A stretch of DNA of 37,307 bases from Williamwhitmania sp. (GTDB lineage: Bacteria > Bacteroidota > Bacteroidia > Bacteroidales > Williamwhitmaniaceae): the NCBI GenBank assembly GCA_035529935.1, contig DATKVT010000068.1:1-37307 (forward strand), in the 5' to 3' direction. Below, in pieces: positions 16,050-24,552 of this stretch. The notes under the pieces are model-generated. The model had not been told where the DNA came from. It did not search any database and saw only the letters and a list, made by a program, of their open reading frames with translations. The stretch's first letter is position 1; every line of letters begins with the position of its first letter. Position numbers and translations under genes: made by a program.

Positions 16050-16057
16050 CAAAGATA
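16050..16057 (-). promoter_or_regulatory. -7 box TATCTTTG for the S24 repressor gene
   Basis: CAAAGATA on the plus strand gives TATCTTTG on the minus strand, an exact TAnnTTTG match, about 59 bp before the repressor ATG. The predicted start of transcription falls beside the operator cluster. No obvious matching box was found for the divergent dinB direction. Confidence 0.5.
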
Positions 16058-16174
16058 AAATGATTTGAGAATTTGAGGATGAAATAATTTGAAAATTTGA
16101 CGAAGAAGCACTATCCGATAGAAACTCACATCCAAGTCAACCTAAATGCCAAACACCTATATTCCTAGATAAAA

Positions 16175-17347
16175 ATGGAGACCGACCGCCACATAGCGCA
16201 CATGGACCTCGACACCTTTTTTGTGTCGGTGGAGCGACTGCTGCGAAGCGATTTGAACGGCAAGCCCGTAATAGTGGGAAGTCTTTCGGACCGGGGCGTG
16301 GTGGCTGCCTGCAGCTACGAGTCGCGGCGCTTTGGCGTTCACTCGGCCATGCCCATGAAGATGGCGCTGCGGCTCTGCCCCGATGCGGTGGTAATCCGTG
16401 GCGACATGGACCGCTACAGCCACTTTTCCCGCATGGTTACCGAGATTATTGCAGAGAAGGCTCCGCTATACGAAAAGACCTCCATCGACGAACACTACCT
16501 CGACATCACGGGGCTCGACCGCTACTTTGGCTGTAACAAATGGATGCACGAACTCCGGCAACGCATCATACAGGAAACCGGGCTACCCATCTCCTTTGGG
16601 CTCTCCGTAAATAAGACTGTGGCCAAGATTGCCACCGGAGAGGCCAAGCCCAACGGCGAAAAGGACGTCCCCTTTCCGCTGGTAAAACCATTCCTTGCAC
16701 CACTCTCCATCGCACGCATTCCCGGCATTGGCGATAAAACATTCAGGCTGCTGCGCTCCATGGGGGTGGTAACCATCGACACGCTGAGTAACATCTCACC
16801 CGATATGATGGAGCGCGTGTTGGGTAAAAGCGGCATAGTGATATGGCGCAAGGCCAACGGCATCGACAACACTCCGGTGGAGCCCTACTCCGAAGCCAAA
16901 AGCATCAGCACCGAAACCACCTTTGAACAGGACACCACCGACGTTGCCATGCTCCGCGCCAAGCTGGTGCGCATGACCGAAAAGCTCTGCTACGAACTTC
17001 GCCGCGACGAACGGCTGGCTTCGGTGGTAACCGTAAAGCTGCGCTACTCCGACTTTAACACCTACACCATGCAGAAGCAGATATCCTACACCTCACTCGA
17101 CCATCAGGTGAGACCCATAGTGGAGGCTCTCTTTGAGAAGCTATACCAGCGTCGCCTGCTAATCCGGCTCATTGGTGTTAAGCTGAGCGGCCTTATTCAG
17201 GGAACGCAGCAGCTCGACCTGTTTGAGGACACCAGCGAAATGGTTCACCTCTACCAGTCGCTTGACTACCTACGCCATCGCTTCAGCGTTAAAGCCGTTC
17301 GGTTGGCGAGCGGTATCACATCTCCCCCAAAACCATTAAGCCCCTGA
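16175..17347 (+). CDS. dinB: Y-family DNA polymerase (DinB/Pol IV-like)
   Basis: A 390-residue translesion polymerase. Catalytic carboxylates are present: Asp11 in HMDLDTFFVSVE and Asp105-Glu106 in SIDEHYLD (family consensus SIDEAYLD, so His replaces Ala after the acid pair). CSYESRRFGVHSAMP (46-60) is the fingers motif, and IPGIGDKTFRLL (about 182-193) is the helix-hairpin-helix of the thumb. The little-finger domain follows and ends with a beta-clamp-binding motif QLDLF at 346-350. The length is normal for a polymerase of this family. It starts the operon with dnaE only 4 bp downstream, opposite the S24 repressor. An ImuB-like inactive role is unlikely because the active site is intact. Confidence 0.93.
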   Translation: METDRHIAHMDLDTFFVSVERLLRSDLNGKPVIVGSLSDRGVVAACSYESRRFGVHSAMPMKMALRLCPDAVVIRGDMDRYSHFSRMVTEIIAEKAPLYEKTSIDEHYLDITGLDRYFGCNKWMHELRQRIIQETGLPISFGLSVNKTVAKIATGEAKPNGEKDVPFPLVKPFLAPLSIARIPGIGDKTFRLLRSMGVVTIDTLSNISPDMMERVLGKSGIVIWRKANGIDNTPVEPYSEAKSISTETTFEQDTTDVAMLRAKLVRMTEKLCYELRRDERLASVVTVKLRYSDFNTYTMQKQISYTSLDHQVRPIVEALFEKLYQRRLLIRLIGVKLSGLIQGTQQLDLFEDTSEMVHLYQSLDYLRHRFSVKAVRLASGITSPPKPLSP

Positions 17348-17351
17348 CAAA

Positions 17352-20294
17352 ATGTGGATAGCAAAATCATACAACTCCCTCCTTTACGGAACACTACCCG
17401 TAGAGCAGCTGGTGGCACTGGCCAAGGCACAGGGGTTGGAGAGCCTCGCCCTCACCGACATTAATACCACACAAGGGATGATGGACTTCTACAAGCTGTG
17501 CCAGCAAAATGGAATAAAAGCCCTTGCCGGGGCCGAGTTCAGGGATAACGACAAGCTGCTGTATACCACCATCGCAAAAAATAAGGACGGACTCAGAGAG
17601 ATAAACGAGCTGCTCACCCAGTGCAAGGAGCAGAAGAACATGGAAACAGCCCAGAACTATCGGTTTCAGAATGCATTTGTGCTCTACCCTTACGGCTCCC
17701 ATGCCACGGCAACACTACGCGATGGGGAACTCATAAACGTTCGTCCCACCGATGTAAACCGGGTATTAGCCACAACCACCCAGCGTGAACTTCAGAAGAT
17801 GGTGGCCTTTGCCCCAGTGACCGTTGCCGATGCCATGGAGTATGAACTGCATCGACATCTGAGAGCCATAGATCACAACACGCTCCTGAGCAAACTTACT
17901 CCAAACCAGCTGGCCTCCCCCAGCGAAACGCCTCAAAGCACGGATGAACTCCGGCAACGATTTGCCCAACTTCCTCTGCTGCTCGAAAACACAGAGTTGC
18001 TAACCGACTGCTGTTCCGTATCGCTCGATTTAAAAGGGAATAAAAACAAAAAAAACTTTACGGACAACTCCTACGACGACTACCTCCTGCTGGAAAAGCT
18101 GGCCTTCGACGGTTTAGAATACCGCTACGGAAAAGGCAACATGGAGGCAACGCAGCGAGTACAAAAGGAGCTGGAGATTATACACAAACTTGGGTTTTCG
18201 GCCTACTTCCTCATCACGTGGGACATTATTCGTTACACCATGTCGCAAGGCTTTTACCACGTGGGAAGAGGAAGTGGTGCTAACAGCGTTGTAGCCTACT
18301 GCCTCCGCATTACCGACGTCGACCCCATAGAGCTAAATCTCTACTTTGAGCGTTTCCTCAACCCCAATCGCTCATCTCCCCCCGATTTCGACATCGACTA
18401 CAGCTGGAAGGACCGCGACAAGGTTCAGAGTTACATATTTCAACGTTACGACAAGCGGCACGTTGCGCTACTAGGAGCAAGTGTTACCTTTCAAGGAAGT
18501 TCTATCGTGCGAGAACTGGGTAAGGTATATGGGCTGCCCAAGGAGGAGGTTGACAAAATAGCCGATGGTGAGGTAGCACAGAAGGACATGGACCACATTG
18601 CCCAGCGAATTTTTACCATTGGAGGTATGATGGTCGATTTTCCCCATGTCCGCTCCATTCATGCAGGGGGTGTACTTATTTCGGAGGAACCCATTACCAC
18701 CTACACCTCTCTTGAAACGCCCCCAAAGGGTTTTTATACCACCGAGTGGGACATGTATGTTGCGGAGGATATCGGCTTCGAAAAGTTCGACATTCTCAGC
18801 CAACGAGGAATCGGTCATATCAAAGAGGCTGCCGAAATCATTAAGCAAAACAGAGGCGACGACATAGACGTGCACTGCATCCAAAAGTTCAAGAAAGATG
18901 ATAAGGTAAAGGAGCAGCTGAAGAGCGGTGAGACCATAGGCTGCTTCTATGTGGAAAGTCCGGCCATGCGTGGTTTGCTAAAGAAGCTGCGCTGCAACGA
19001 CTACCTTACGCTGGTGGCCGCCAGCTCCATTATTCGTCCCGGAGTGGCCCAAAGCGGCATGATGCGCGAATACATTTTCCGCTTTCACAACCCCAACGGA
19101 TTCAAGTACAACCATCCGGTAATGAAGGCTCAGCTCAGCGAAACATTCGGCGTAATGGTATACCAGGAAGATGTGCTAAAGGTATGCCACCACTTTGCCG
19201 GACTCAACCTAGCCGATGCCGATATCCTACGCAGGGCCATGAGCGGCAAGTTTCGTTCGAAGGGAGAGCTTAAGCGCATTGAAAACCTCTTTTTTAATGG
19301 AGCCGAGCAGCTGGAGCGACCTAAGGAGGTGGCAATGGAGGTATGGCGACAGATAGAATCGTTTGCCAACTACTCCTTTTCGAAGGCGCACTCAGCCTCG
19401 TATGCCGTGGAGAGCTACCAAAGCCTCTACCTAAAAGCGCACTATCCGTTGGAGTTCATGGTGGCGGTAATCAACAACTTTGGTGGCTTTTACCGCACAT
19501 GGATATACTTCAACGAGGCTCGTAGGTGGGGCGCCACCATTAACCTTCCGTGTGTGAACAAGAGCACCTACAAAACCTGCATTTACGGGAACGACATATA
19601 TGTGGGCTTCATCCATATTGCCAATTTGGAATCACCTCTGACCGAAAGAGTTATCGATGAAAGGGAGAAAAATGGTGCTTACCAAAGTTTAGCCGATTTT
19701 GTGCAACGCGTAAACACGGGCATTGAGCAGCTCATCATTCTTATTCGCATAAACGCCTTTCGCTTCACGGGTAAAACCAAGGCCACGCTGCTGTGGGAGG
19801 CCTACGCACTGCTCGACAAGAGAAAGCTGGAGCCTCAAGCAAAAAGCCTATTCTACGTTCCAGAGAAACAATTTACGCTACCCAACCTAGAGCAAACGGA
19901 GCTGGAGGACGTATTCGACGAAATCGATCTGCTGGGATTTCCCGTAACGCTCACCTGGTTCGACCTGCTCAAAACCTCGTTCCGGGGTGGACCACGAGCA
20001 AAAGACCTACTTCAACTCGTGGGAAGCACTGTAAAAATGCTCGGCACGCTGGTTCACATAAAATACACCAAAACCAAGCGAAACGAGCTAATGCACTTCG
20101 GCACCTTCATTGATGTGGAGGGGCAGCACTTCGATACGCTTCACTTTCCCAACACCTCATTGCACTGGCCATTTAAGGGTCCCGGCGTTTACCTCCTGCA
20201 GGGAATAGTTACCGAGGAGTTCGGCCATCCCAGCATTACCGTTGACAAAATGGCCAAGCTTGAAATAAAGCCCGACCCAAGAATGAAGCGATAG
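17352..20294 (+). CDS. DNA polymerase III alpha-type subunit (DnaE2-like, error-prone candidate)
   Basis: A 980-residue C-family polymerase, shorter than replicative DnaE (about 1,150 or more). The catalytic aspartates lie in PPDFDID (Asp345, Asp347, Asp349), preceded by GRGSGANSVVAYCL and FERFLNP, with the third-acid region in FEKFDILSQRGIGHIKEA. A helix-hairpin-helix segment and a C-terminal OB-fold (VKMLGTLVHIKYTKTKRNEL region) follow. The N-terminal PHP domain is degenerate: the usual HSYYSLRYGT reads KSYNSLLYGT, and LTDINTT replaces TDH-type motifs, so metal-dependent proofreading is unlikely. It is co-transcribed with dinB and faces an S24 repressor, a layout like the lexA-imuAB-dnaE2 mutagenesis cassettes. 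The role in damage-induced replication is inference from context. Confidence 0.9.
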   Translation: MWIAKSYNSLLYGTLPVEQLVALAKAQGLESLALTDINTTQGMMDFYKLCQQNGIKALAGAEFRDNDKLLYTTIAKNKDGLREINELLTQCKEQKNMETAQNYRFQNAFVLYPYGSHATATLRDGELINVRPTDVNRVLATTTQRELQKMVAFAPVTVADAMEYELHRHLRAIDHNTLLSKLTPNQLASPSETPQSTDELRQRFAQLPLLLENTELLTDCCSVSLDLKGNKNKKNFTDNSYDDYLLLEKLAFDGLEYRYGKGNMEATQRVQKELEIIHKLGFSAYFLITWDIIRYTMSQGFYHVGRGSGANSVVAYCLRITDVDPIELNLYFERFLNPNRSSPPDFDIDYSWKDRDKVQSYIFQRYDKRHVALLGASVTFQGSSIVRELGKVYGLPKEEVDKIADGEVAQKDMDHIAQRIFTIGGMMVDFPHVRSIHAGGVLISEEPITTYTSLETPPKGFYTTEWDMYVAEDIGFEKFDILSQRGIGHIKEAAEIIKQNRGDDIDVHCIQKFKKDDKVKEQLKSGETIGCFYVESPAMRGLLKKLRCNDYLTLVAASSIIRPGVAQSGMMREYIFRFHNPNGFKYNHPVMKAQLSETFGVMVYQEDVLKVCHHFAGLNLADADILRRAMSGKFRSKGELKRIENLFFNGAEQLERPKEVAMEVWRQIESFANYSFSKAHSASYAVESYQSLYLKAHYPLEFMVAVINNFGGFYRTWIYFNEARRWGATINLPCVNKSTYKTCIYGNDIYVGFIHIANLESPLTERVIDEREKNGAYQSLADFVQRVNTGIEQLIILIRINAFRFTGKTKATLLWEAYALLDKRKLEPQAKSLFYVPEKQFTLPNLEQTELEDVFDEIDLLGFPVTLTWFDLLKTSFRGGPRAKDLLQLVGSTVKMLGTLVHIKYTKTKRNELMHFGTFIDVEGQHFDTLHFPNTSLHWPFKGPGVYLLQGIVTEEFGHPSITVDKMAKLEIKPDPRMKR

Positions 20295-20342
20295 CGTAGA
20301 TTCAAAAAACATCAATACCGAAAGAGATAAAAAACAATAGCC

Positions 20343-21056
20343 ATGACCGACAAACTTCTCGATAAGCTAAACACCCTTTCGGCGGCAGCCAAGTACGACG
20401 TTTCGTGCTCCTCCAGCGGAAGCAGCCGAGCCAACAGCAACGGAGGATTGGGCAATGCTGCCAAGGCCGGTATCTGCCACTCCTTTACCGAGGACGGCCG
20501 CTGCATTTCACTCCTCAAAATTCTCATGACCAACCACTGCATTTACGACTGCGCATACTGCATCAACCGGAGGAGCAACGACGTGAAGCGCGCGGCATTT
20601 ACGGTGGAGGAAATAGTGGACCTCACCATTAACTTCTACCGACGCAACTACATTGAAGGGCTCTTCCTGAGTTCAGGAGTTATGTGCAACCCCGACTACA
20701 CCATGGAGCGCATTACCCGCGTGGCTAAAGAGCTCCGCCTCACCCATCGCTACAACGGATACATTCACCTAAAGGCCATTCCCGGTGCCAGCCGGGAGCT
20801 GGTGCACGAGGCAGGACTCTACGCCGACCGACTTAGCGTAAACATTGAAATACCTTCGGAGCAAAACCTAAAGATACTGGCACCGAATAAGAGATACACC
20901 AGCTAGCTTACGCCCATGAACCAGGTTTGTGAGCTGCTGGCCGAATACCGCTGACACAGAAAGCCTAGGATTAAGATTCCTCGCTTTGTTCCGGCTGGGC
21001 TAAGTGCACGGATTATTGTGGGTGACCGCGCTGAAGCCAACCTTCAAGTATTCTGA
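20343..21056 (+). pseudogene. Broken radical-SAM DNA modification/repair gene (TIGR03916-like)
   Basis: The intact 5' half encodes residues 1-187 of a protein usually about 420 residues long. It has the family start KYDVSCSSSGSS, GGLGNAAKAGICHSFTEDGR and the cluster-binding CxxxCxxC (Cys66, Cys70, Cys73 in CIYDCAYC), then INRRSNDVKRA, INFYRRNYIEGLFLSSGV and HLKAIPGA. The frame is then broken by TAG at 20904-20906 and TGA at 20952-20954. In the same frame it still reads family-like sequence (PRFVPAGLSARIIVGDRAEA) up to TGA at 21054-21056. The C-terminal half is gone and the next recognisable sequence is a transposase tail. Family members are usually linked to a uracil-DNA-glycosylase-like partner; none is seen here. 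It begins 48 bp after dnaE and was probably the third gene of that operon. Confidence 0.85.
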
Positions 21057-21058
21057 GA

Positions 21059-21244
21059 GGTAATTATTTGCATCATTACATAAAACTGATCAAGATTAAG
21101 AAGCACGGAAATCTGCCCAAAAGCATTTTTAAATATGGACTAACTCACATCGCAAGTATGATGTTAAACCCAGATTATATGAACAATATCGCTACATTCA
21201 AATTTCTGTCAGACACATGGGTTACTTTGTCAAAATCGTATTGA
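21059..21244 (+). mobile_element. Remnant: C-terminal end of an IS4-family transposase
   Basis: An open frame without a start codon reads YIKLIKIKKHGNLPKSIFKY, then GLTHIASMMLN and IATFKFLSDT before a TGA at 21242-21244. From memory, Bacteroidota IS4-family transposases end with a similar KIKKHG..KSIFKYGL..I...LL....FKFLSCT pattern. Only about 60 residues remain, with no catalytic DDE residues. It starts within a few bases of the end of the radical-SAM remnant, so an insertion followed by deletion probably destroyed that gene. The rest of 21245-21380 shows no gene I can support, and terminal inverted repeats were not identified. Confidence 0.55.
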
Positions 21245-21380
21245 AAATGGAATAAAAAACGAGCTACTTTGCCAGCTAATTGGTATAGACAATGGCTTTT
21301 ATGATTAGAAAGATGGCTTATCTCATGCGCTTTTGACAGTTCCACTTCAATGTGATTGCAAACAACAACCATAAGGCACA

Positions 21381-21716
21381 TTGAAAAGGAGACGTTTGGA
21401 TGAAAGAAGAATTAGCAAATACAAAAGTGGTGATTTATTTCCTCTATGGGTCAAGGAACATGACAATGTATATCTCACAACTCAAAATAATTTGGGATTT
21501 AAAATGGGACTTGCATGTGGGGAAGCAAGTCAAAAGTTGAATAAACCAGCAATTAGACTTGAAGGCACTCCCATTGATTTGAAGACCTTAACCAAGGAAC
21601 GATTGATTCTGAATAAAAAACTGCAACAAAAACAAGGCATAACCACTAAAAGTTTCAATGGTCTACAAAAGGGTTGTATTCGATACAAAGTGCCGCTTGA
21701 TACAAGCAAGTTTTGA
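21381..21716 (+). CDS. Hypothetical ORF in the AT-rich segment
   Basis: An open frame of 111 codons from a TTG start; the first in-frame ATG is about 41 codons in. The product is basic (KRRRLDERRISKYKSGDLF at the start, many Lys later) with no signal peptide, membrane segment or motif I recognise. A stop lies just upstream, so it could also be a truncated gene. It lies between the transposase remnant and the hybrid kinase, 63 bp before the kinase. It may be a remnant of acquired DNA rather than a working gene. Confidence 0.35.
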   Translation: MKRRRLDERRISKYKSGDLFPLWVKEHDNVYLTTQNNLGFKMGLACGEASQKLNKPAIRLEGTPIDLKTLTKERLILNKKLQQKQGITTKSFNGLQKGCIRYKVPLDTSKF

Positions 21717-21779
21717 ATTCACCCGCCAACCAAATACAAGACCTTTTAGAGCCAGTAATAACAGAGATGGTGTTATAAT

Positions 21780-23834
21780 ATGAGAAGATTAAGTTTACGG
21801 CTAACTATTTTTGTGATTTATTCATTCACACAAATAGGCCTTTATGCACAGACCGACAAACTACCAACCTCAATAAAAGTTGGTATATATGAAAATCCAC
21901 CAAAGGTTTTTACTAACGAAGAAGGGTTGCCCAATGGTATTTTCATTGACATTCTCAATGCTATTGCCGCAAAGTCAAACCTGAAAGTAGTATACGTCAA
22001 GGGCAATTGGAATGAGCTTATGAACAAGCTTACTAAAGGAGAAATAGATGTTTTGCCCGATATGGCGCGTACAGCTGACCGAGACTCCTTATTCCTATTT
22101 AACAATATTTCTGTTTGTAGCTCTTGGCTTGAGATATTCTCGAAACATCAAACCGCAATAAACTCATTTTCAGACCTAAATGGTAAAAGAATTGGACTGA
22201 TTAAAGGTTCAGCGGAGGAACAGTATTTTAGGACCGTTGCAAAAAAGGATTTTACTGTTGACTTTGAACTTCATGCTTATGACAACTTTGAGCAACTCAT
22301 GGGAGCAGTAAAAAACAACAAAATAGATGCAATTATTGCTGACCGTTTTTTTTACTTTTCTAAGTTTTATGATAAAAGTTTAATATCAACAGGAATAACT
22401 TTTCATCATGACGAACTTCATTTTGGTTTTTCAAAAAAGATCAATCCTCTATTGATTCAGGCTTTTGATAAGGAACTTGCTAAACTCAAAAATGATCCAG
22501 ATTCAGAGTACTATGCATCTACTGACCGTTGGCTACATGCCCAACCCTTAATACCTAAATACATATTCTGGCTTGGTCTCATAGCATTGGGTGTTTTTCT
22601 TATAATTTCTGCATTTATTCTACTGCTTCGAAGAGAAGTAAGGCAAAAGACAAAAGAGCTTCAGAACAAAAACAATGAACTGGGATTGGCCCTTGAAAAA
22701 GCAAAAGAGGCAAATCAACTGAAAACTGAATTCTTACACAACATGAGCCACGAAGTACGCACCCCAATGAATGGCATAATAGGTTTTTCGAATATTCTTA
22801 ATAGCCCAGATACGACCCCTGAAGAAAGAAGTTATTTCTCAAAAATTATTCAAAATAGCAGTCAACAATTGTTAAGAATTATTGATGACATACTTGAAAT
22901 ATCCACCCTTGAAAAAAAGCAAATAGCCCTTATTGAAGAGCCTTTTTTCCTAAATGATTTATTAATGGAGCTTTTTTCAGTTTTCAGTCTTAAATCGGAA
23001 GAACGCAACATTCCCCTTCATTTAAAAAATGGGTTGCCTGATAACCAGAGCCATATCATTTCTGATACGGCTAAATTAAATAAGATAATAAGCAACTTGC
23101 TGGAGAATGCGCTAAAATTCACCAATGAAGGGTTTATTGAAATGGGATACTACGTAGAACGAGATAATTTAGTAATATATGTGAAAGATACGGGTATTGG
23201 CATTTCTCCTGAAAACAAGGAAATTATATTTGAACGTTTTTCGCAGGTAGAAAAAGCAATGTCCCGGAAATATGGCGGATTAGGTTTAGGTTTATCTATT
23301 TCCAAAGAAAATGCCCAATTACTTGGTGGTGACATTACAGTAGAGTCTGAAAAAGGCAAAGGCGCTACTTTTTATGTTATGATTCCTTACAAACCGGCAA
23401 AAATTGATAGCAAATATTTATCTATTAATCCCCAAATGGACAAAACCACAGCAAGTGGTAATTTCACAATTCTTGTTGCAGAAGACGAACCAACAAATTT
23501 TCTCTACATTGAAACTATATTTAAAAAACAAAAGAGTATACCACTTGATGTAATACGTGCAAAAAACGGGCAGGAAGCAATAGATATTTGTATGAGGAAT
23601 ACAAACATTGATCTTGTTCTAATGGATATTAAAATGCCGATAATGGATGGATACGAAGCAACGGAAAAAATAAAAACATTTTGCCCCAAATTACCTATTA
23701 TTGCTCAAACCGCATATTCCACTAAAGCGGATAATGAATTGGCCCAGAAATATAGATGTGATGATTTTATTTCGAAACCTATGGACAGCAAGAAGCTGAT
23801 GAAATTGATTAACAAATATTTAAAGAAAGAGTAA
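21780..23834 (+). CDS. BvgS-like hybrid sensor histidine kinase
   Basis: A 684-residue membrane sensor. A signal peptide (residues 1-24) is followed by a periplasmic solute-binding domain of the SBP_bac_3 type (about 30-250: [26 protein letters not shown]). A transmembrane helix spans about 262-284, then a short coiled coil (285-318). The HisKA domain has phosphoacceptor His324 in [12 protein letters not shown]. HATPase_c has N box [14 protein letters not shown] and [11 protein letters not shown]-terminal receiver has Asp616 in [10 protein letters not shown] and a Lys in ISKP. Phosphorelay from His324 to Asp616 is expected. There is no output regulator next to it, so the downstream partner is elsewhere. 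The gene is A/T richer than its surroundings and follows IS debris, consistent with acquisition. The ligand, possibly an amino acid or small organic acid, is unknown. Confidence 0.93.
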   Translation: MRRLSLRLTIFVIYSFTQIGLYAQTDKLPTSIKVGIYENPPKVFTNEEGLPNGIFIDILNAIAAKSNLKVVYVKGNWNELMNKLTKGEIDVLPDMARTADRDSLFLFNNISVCSSWLEIFSKHQTAINSFSDLNGKRIGLIKGSAEEQYFRTVAKKDFTVDFELHAYDNFEQLMGAVKNNKIDAIIADRFFYFSKFYDKSLISTGITFHHDELHFGFSKKINPLLIQAFDKELAKLKNDPDSEYYASTDRWLHAQPLIPKYIFWLGLIALGVFLIISAFILLLRREVRQKTKELQNKNNELGLALEKAKEANQLKTEFLHNMSHEVRTPMNGIIGFSNILNSPDTTPEERSYFSKIIQNSSQQLLRIIDDILEISTLEKKQIALIEEPFFLNDLLMELFSVFSLKSEERNIPLHLKNGLPDNQSHIISDTAKLNKIISNLLENALKFTNEGFIEMGYYVERDNLVIYVKDTGIGISPENKEIIFERFSQVEKAMSRKYGGLGLGLSISKENAQLLGGDITVESEKGKGATFYVMIPYKPAKIDSKYLSINPQMDKTTASGNFTILVAEDEPTNFLYIETIFKKQKSIPLDVIRAKNGQEAIDICMRNTNIDLVLMDIKMPIMDGYEATEKIKTFCPKLPIIAQTAYSTKADNELAQKYRCDDFISKPMDSKKLMKLINKYLKKE

Positions 23835-24185
23835 TACCGATTAGAACAAAGAAAAGCGCCCTAGCGCAGATGTACTCATCCGTTCCCACCATGCCTTTGT
23901 TAGTATAACGAAAGCAAAAACCTCACTACCTTGCAATTCCGTAGGCAAATATTGGCAGCAACTGGACGACAATTCGGCCCGAGCGCAGTTGGTTACAAAT
24001 TGCAACCAACTGAAAAATAAAAAATCTGATGGGAGGTTATTTAAAACCCAACTGGCCAATTCTAAGCATTTAAGTTGATACCCTTTGACTCGCTTGGCCT
24101 TTATAAATGAGTAATGGGAATTTCGATACAAATCCAACTCCATCACCTTTGCGGATTATTTGCCGTTAGATTAGATGAGGGCAAT
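23835..24185. other. Noncoding gap with one inverted repeat
   Basis: No convincing gene. A minus-strand frame of about 100 codons has no recognisable features. A 27-bp inverted repeat at 23986-24012 is listed separately. No terminator was found directly after the hybrid kinase gene. Confidence 0.5.
23986..24012. repeat. 27-bp inverted repeat
   Basis: CAGTTGGTT (23986-23994) pairs perfectly with AACCAACTG (24004-24012), and the 9-bp centre continues the pairing after one mismatch. An A-rich tract follows on the plus strand and there are no T runs at the 3' side of either strand, so it does not look like a terminator. It may be a binding or recombination site. Confidence 0.7.
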
Positions 24186-24218
24186 AAAAAAGCCTTCCCG
24201 CATAGCGGAAAGGCTTTT
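24186..24218 (-). terminator. Intrinsic terminator after the ferredoxin gene
   Basis: Read on the minus strand, AAGCCTTTCCGC pairs with GCGGGAAGGCTT around a 3-nt loop, with one wobble pair, and runs into TTTTTT. The plus-strand reading also has a T run (GGCTTTT), so it may serve both directions. Confidence 0.85.
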
Positions 24219-24236
24219 GTGCTTCTGTTGCATCAC

Positions 24237-24404
24237 TTATACTGGATGTATAGCCTCTACTGGGCATACATCAGCACATGATCCACAATCTGTGCAAACT
24301 TCTGGATCAATCTTGTAGATATCACCTGATGAGATAGCCTCTACTGGGCACTCGTCAATGCAGGTACCGCAAGCGGTGCAGTCTTCGCTAATTTTATAAG
24401 CCAT
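24237..24404 (-). CDS. Small 2[4Fe-4S] ferredoxin
   Basis: A 55-residue protein from the ATG at 24404, below most length cutoffs. It carries two classical clostridial-type cluster motifs, CTACGTCIDECP (Cys9, Cys12, Cys15, Cys19) and CTDCGSCADVCP (Cys37, Cys40, Cys43, Cys47), with the internal repeat CPVEAI after each. The length and symmetry match bacterial ferredoxins that carry electrons for pyruvate:ferredoxin oxidoreductase and hydrogenases in anaerobes. A -7 box lies 38 bp upstream and a strong terminator follows, so it is a stand-alone gene. Confidence 0.95.
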   Translation of the reverse strand: MAYKISEDCTACGTCIDECPVEAISSGDIYKIDPEVCTDCGSCADVCPVEAIHPV

Positions 24405-24441
24405 TGCTTAAAATTTTTGGTTAAACGTCAATTAGACTTCG

Positions 24442-24449
24442 CAAATTTA
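24442..24449 (-). promoter_or_regulatory. -7 box TAAATTTG for the ferredoxin gene
   Basis: CAAATTTA on the plus strand gives TAAATTTG on the minus strand, an exact TAnnTTTG match about 38 bp before the ATG. Confidence 0.5.
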
Positions 24450-24552
24450 AACGCAATTCGAAATATAAAAAAAATATTTCCTTAAATAGAATCATTTTAA
24501 ACTAATTTAGCTGGCCGAGACACATCACACTCCATTACAGGCAGTTAAAAAA

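Noticed and set aside
20952..20954. In-frame TGA in the radical-SAM gene as selenocysteine
   Set aside because: A TAG precedes it, no conserved Cys/Sec position is expected there, no selenocysteine insertion element is evident, and the 3' half is missing.
21175..21381. Minus-strand ORF of 68 codons
   Set aside because: It overlaps the transposase remnant on the other strand, has no motif and lies in decayed AT-rich DNA.
23841..24146. Minus-strand ORF of 101 codons before the ferredoxin terminator
   Set aside because: No motif or promoter, it contains the 27-bp inverted repeat, and its composition is uneven.
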